DNA of 64,000 nt from UBA5158 sp963692955 (lineage in GTDB: Bacteria > Pseudomonadota > Gammaproteobacteria > DSM-16500), in assembly GCA_963692955.1 (NCBI GenBank), contig OY843587.1:62001-126000 (forward strand), in the 5' to 3' direction. The notes under the pieces were generated by a model. It was not told the DNA's origin. It saw only the letters and a list, made by a program, of their open reading frames with translations, and ran no database searches. Of the stretch, positions 63,923-64,000 are shown piece by piece (positions within the stretch are counted from its first letter, which is position 1; every line of letters begins with the position of its first letter). The translations under genes were made by a program, and so were the position numbers.

Positions 63923-64000
63923 TCATGCCCCTTAAAAAAATAACGAAACACACTGTTAATGTTTAATTTCGCCTTTATAATCATTTATCGGAGCTGAAGC
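63923..64000. other. Divergent promoter region at window edge
   Basis: TATAAT at 63976-63981 on the plus strand, followed by GGAGCTG near 63990, suggests a plus-strand gene starting just beyond the window. No coding sequence is visible here. Confidence 0.4.

Overview
The window reads as a chromosomal segment of a gammaproteobacterium. Housekeeping genes such as rsmA-apaH, coaBC-dut-algC, radC-rpmB-rpmG, mutM, waaC/waaF, pgk-pyk, metNIQ and ddl have gammaproteobacterial gene order and composition. Scattered among them are genes typical of host- or protist-associated Legionellales-like bacteria: phosphatidylcholine synthase, a PNGase A-like secreted amidase, a NADAR protein, a Fic protein, a Sel1-repeat lipoprotein, and several long proteins with no recognisable family. 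No rRNA, tRNA, CRISPR array, prophage or transposase was seen. The lineage is inferred from gene content, not from a tree.

Layout. 1-5.6 kb: a possible surface-glycan locus, with a partial chitin-synthase-like glycosyltransferase, a PNGase A-like protein, a NodB-type deacetylase and an ABC exporter fused to a cyclic-nucleotide-binding domain. 5.9-10.3 kb: accessory genes, with a NADAR protein, a long structured inverted repeat, an outer-membrane protein frameshifted in its signal peptide, and a DUF3494 ice-binding-like protein. 10.4-25 kb: mostly metabolism and RNA modification (mdh, hemW, trmB, pncB, metNIQ, rsmA, apaH), interrupted by unknown proteins and ending in a small sensor-like membrane protein and an orphan type IV pilin. 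25.3-31.8 kb: a large orphan protein, a small repeat protein, a two-gene DNA-processing module (metallo-beta-lactamase exonuclease plus PD-(D/E)XK/XPD-like helicase), a missed 40-residue ORF and a His/Tyr-rich secreted peptide. 32-46 kb: nucleotide, cofactor and cell-envelope genes, largely on the minus strand. 46-53 kb: nucleotide-sugar epimerase, phosphatidylcholine synthase, NhaA, then a compact pgk-pyk-wrbA-msrA-dodecin operon. 53.2-61.8 kb: an AT-richer accessory block with an unknown membrane protein, Fic, and a three-gene chain of periplasmic binding protein, histidine kinase and response regulator-GGDEF-EAL. 61.9-64 kb: an unknown protein and ddl.

The genes group into sets. One handles envelope and surface building (waaC, waaF, algC, pcs, desaturase, ddl, and perhaps the left-end glycan genes). 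One is central metabolism with redox repair (pgk, pyk, mdh, wrbA, msrA, dodecin). One is DNA repair (mutM, radC and the exonuclease/helicase pair). The last is a set of candidate host-interaction proteins. The most interesting loci are the exonuclease/helicase pair, the Nod-like glycan locus, the Fic and c-di-GMP block, the structured repeat at 7.9 kb, and the antisense overlap of waaC with an OmpA-like gene.
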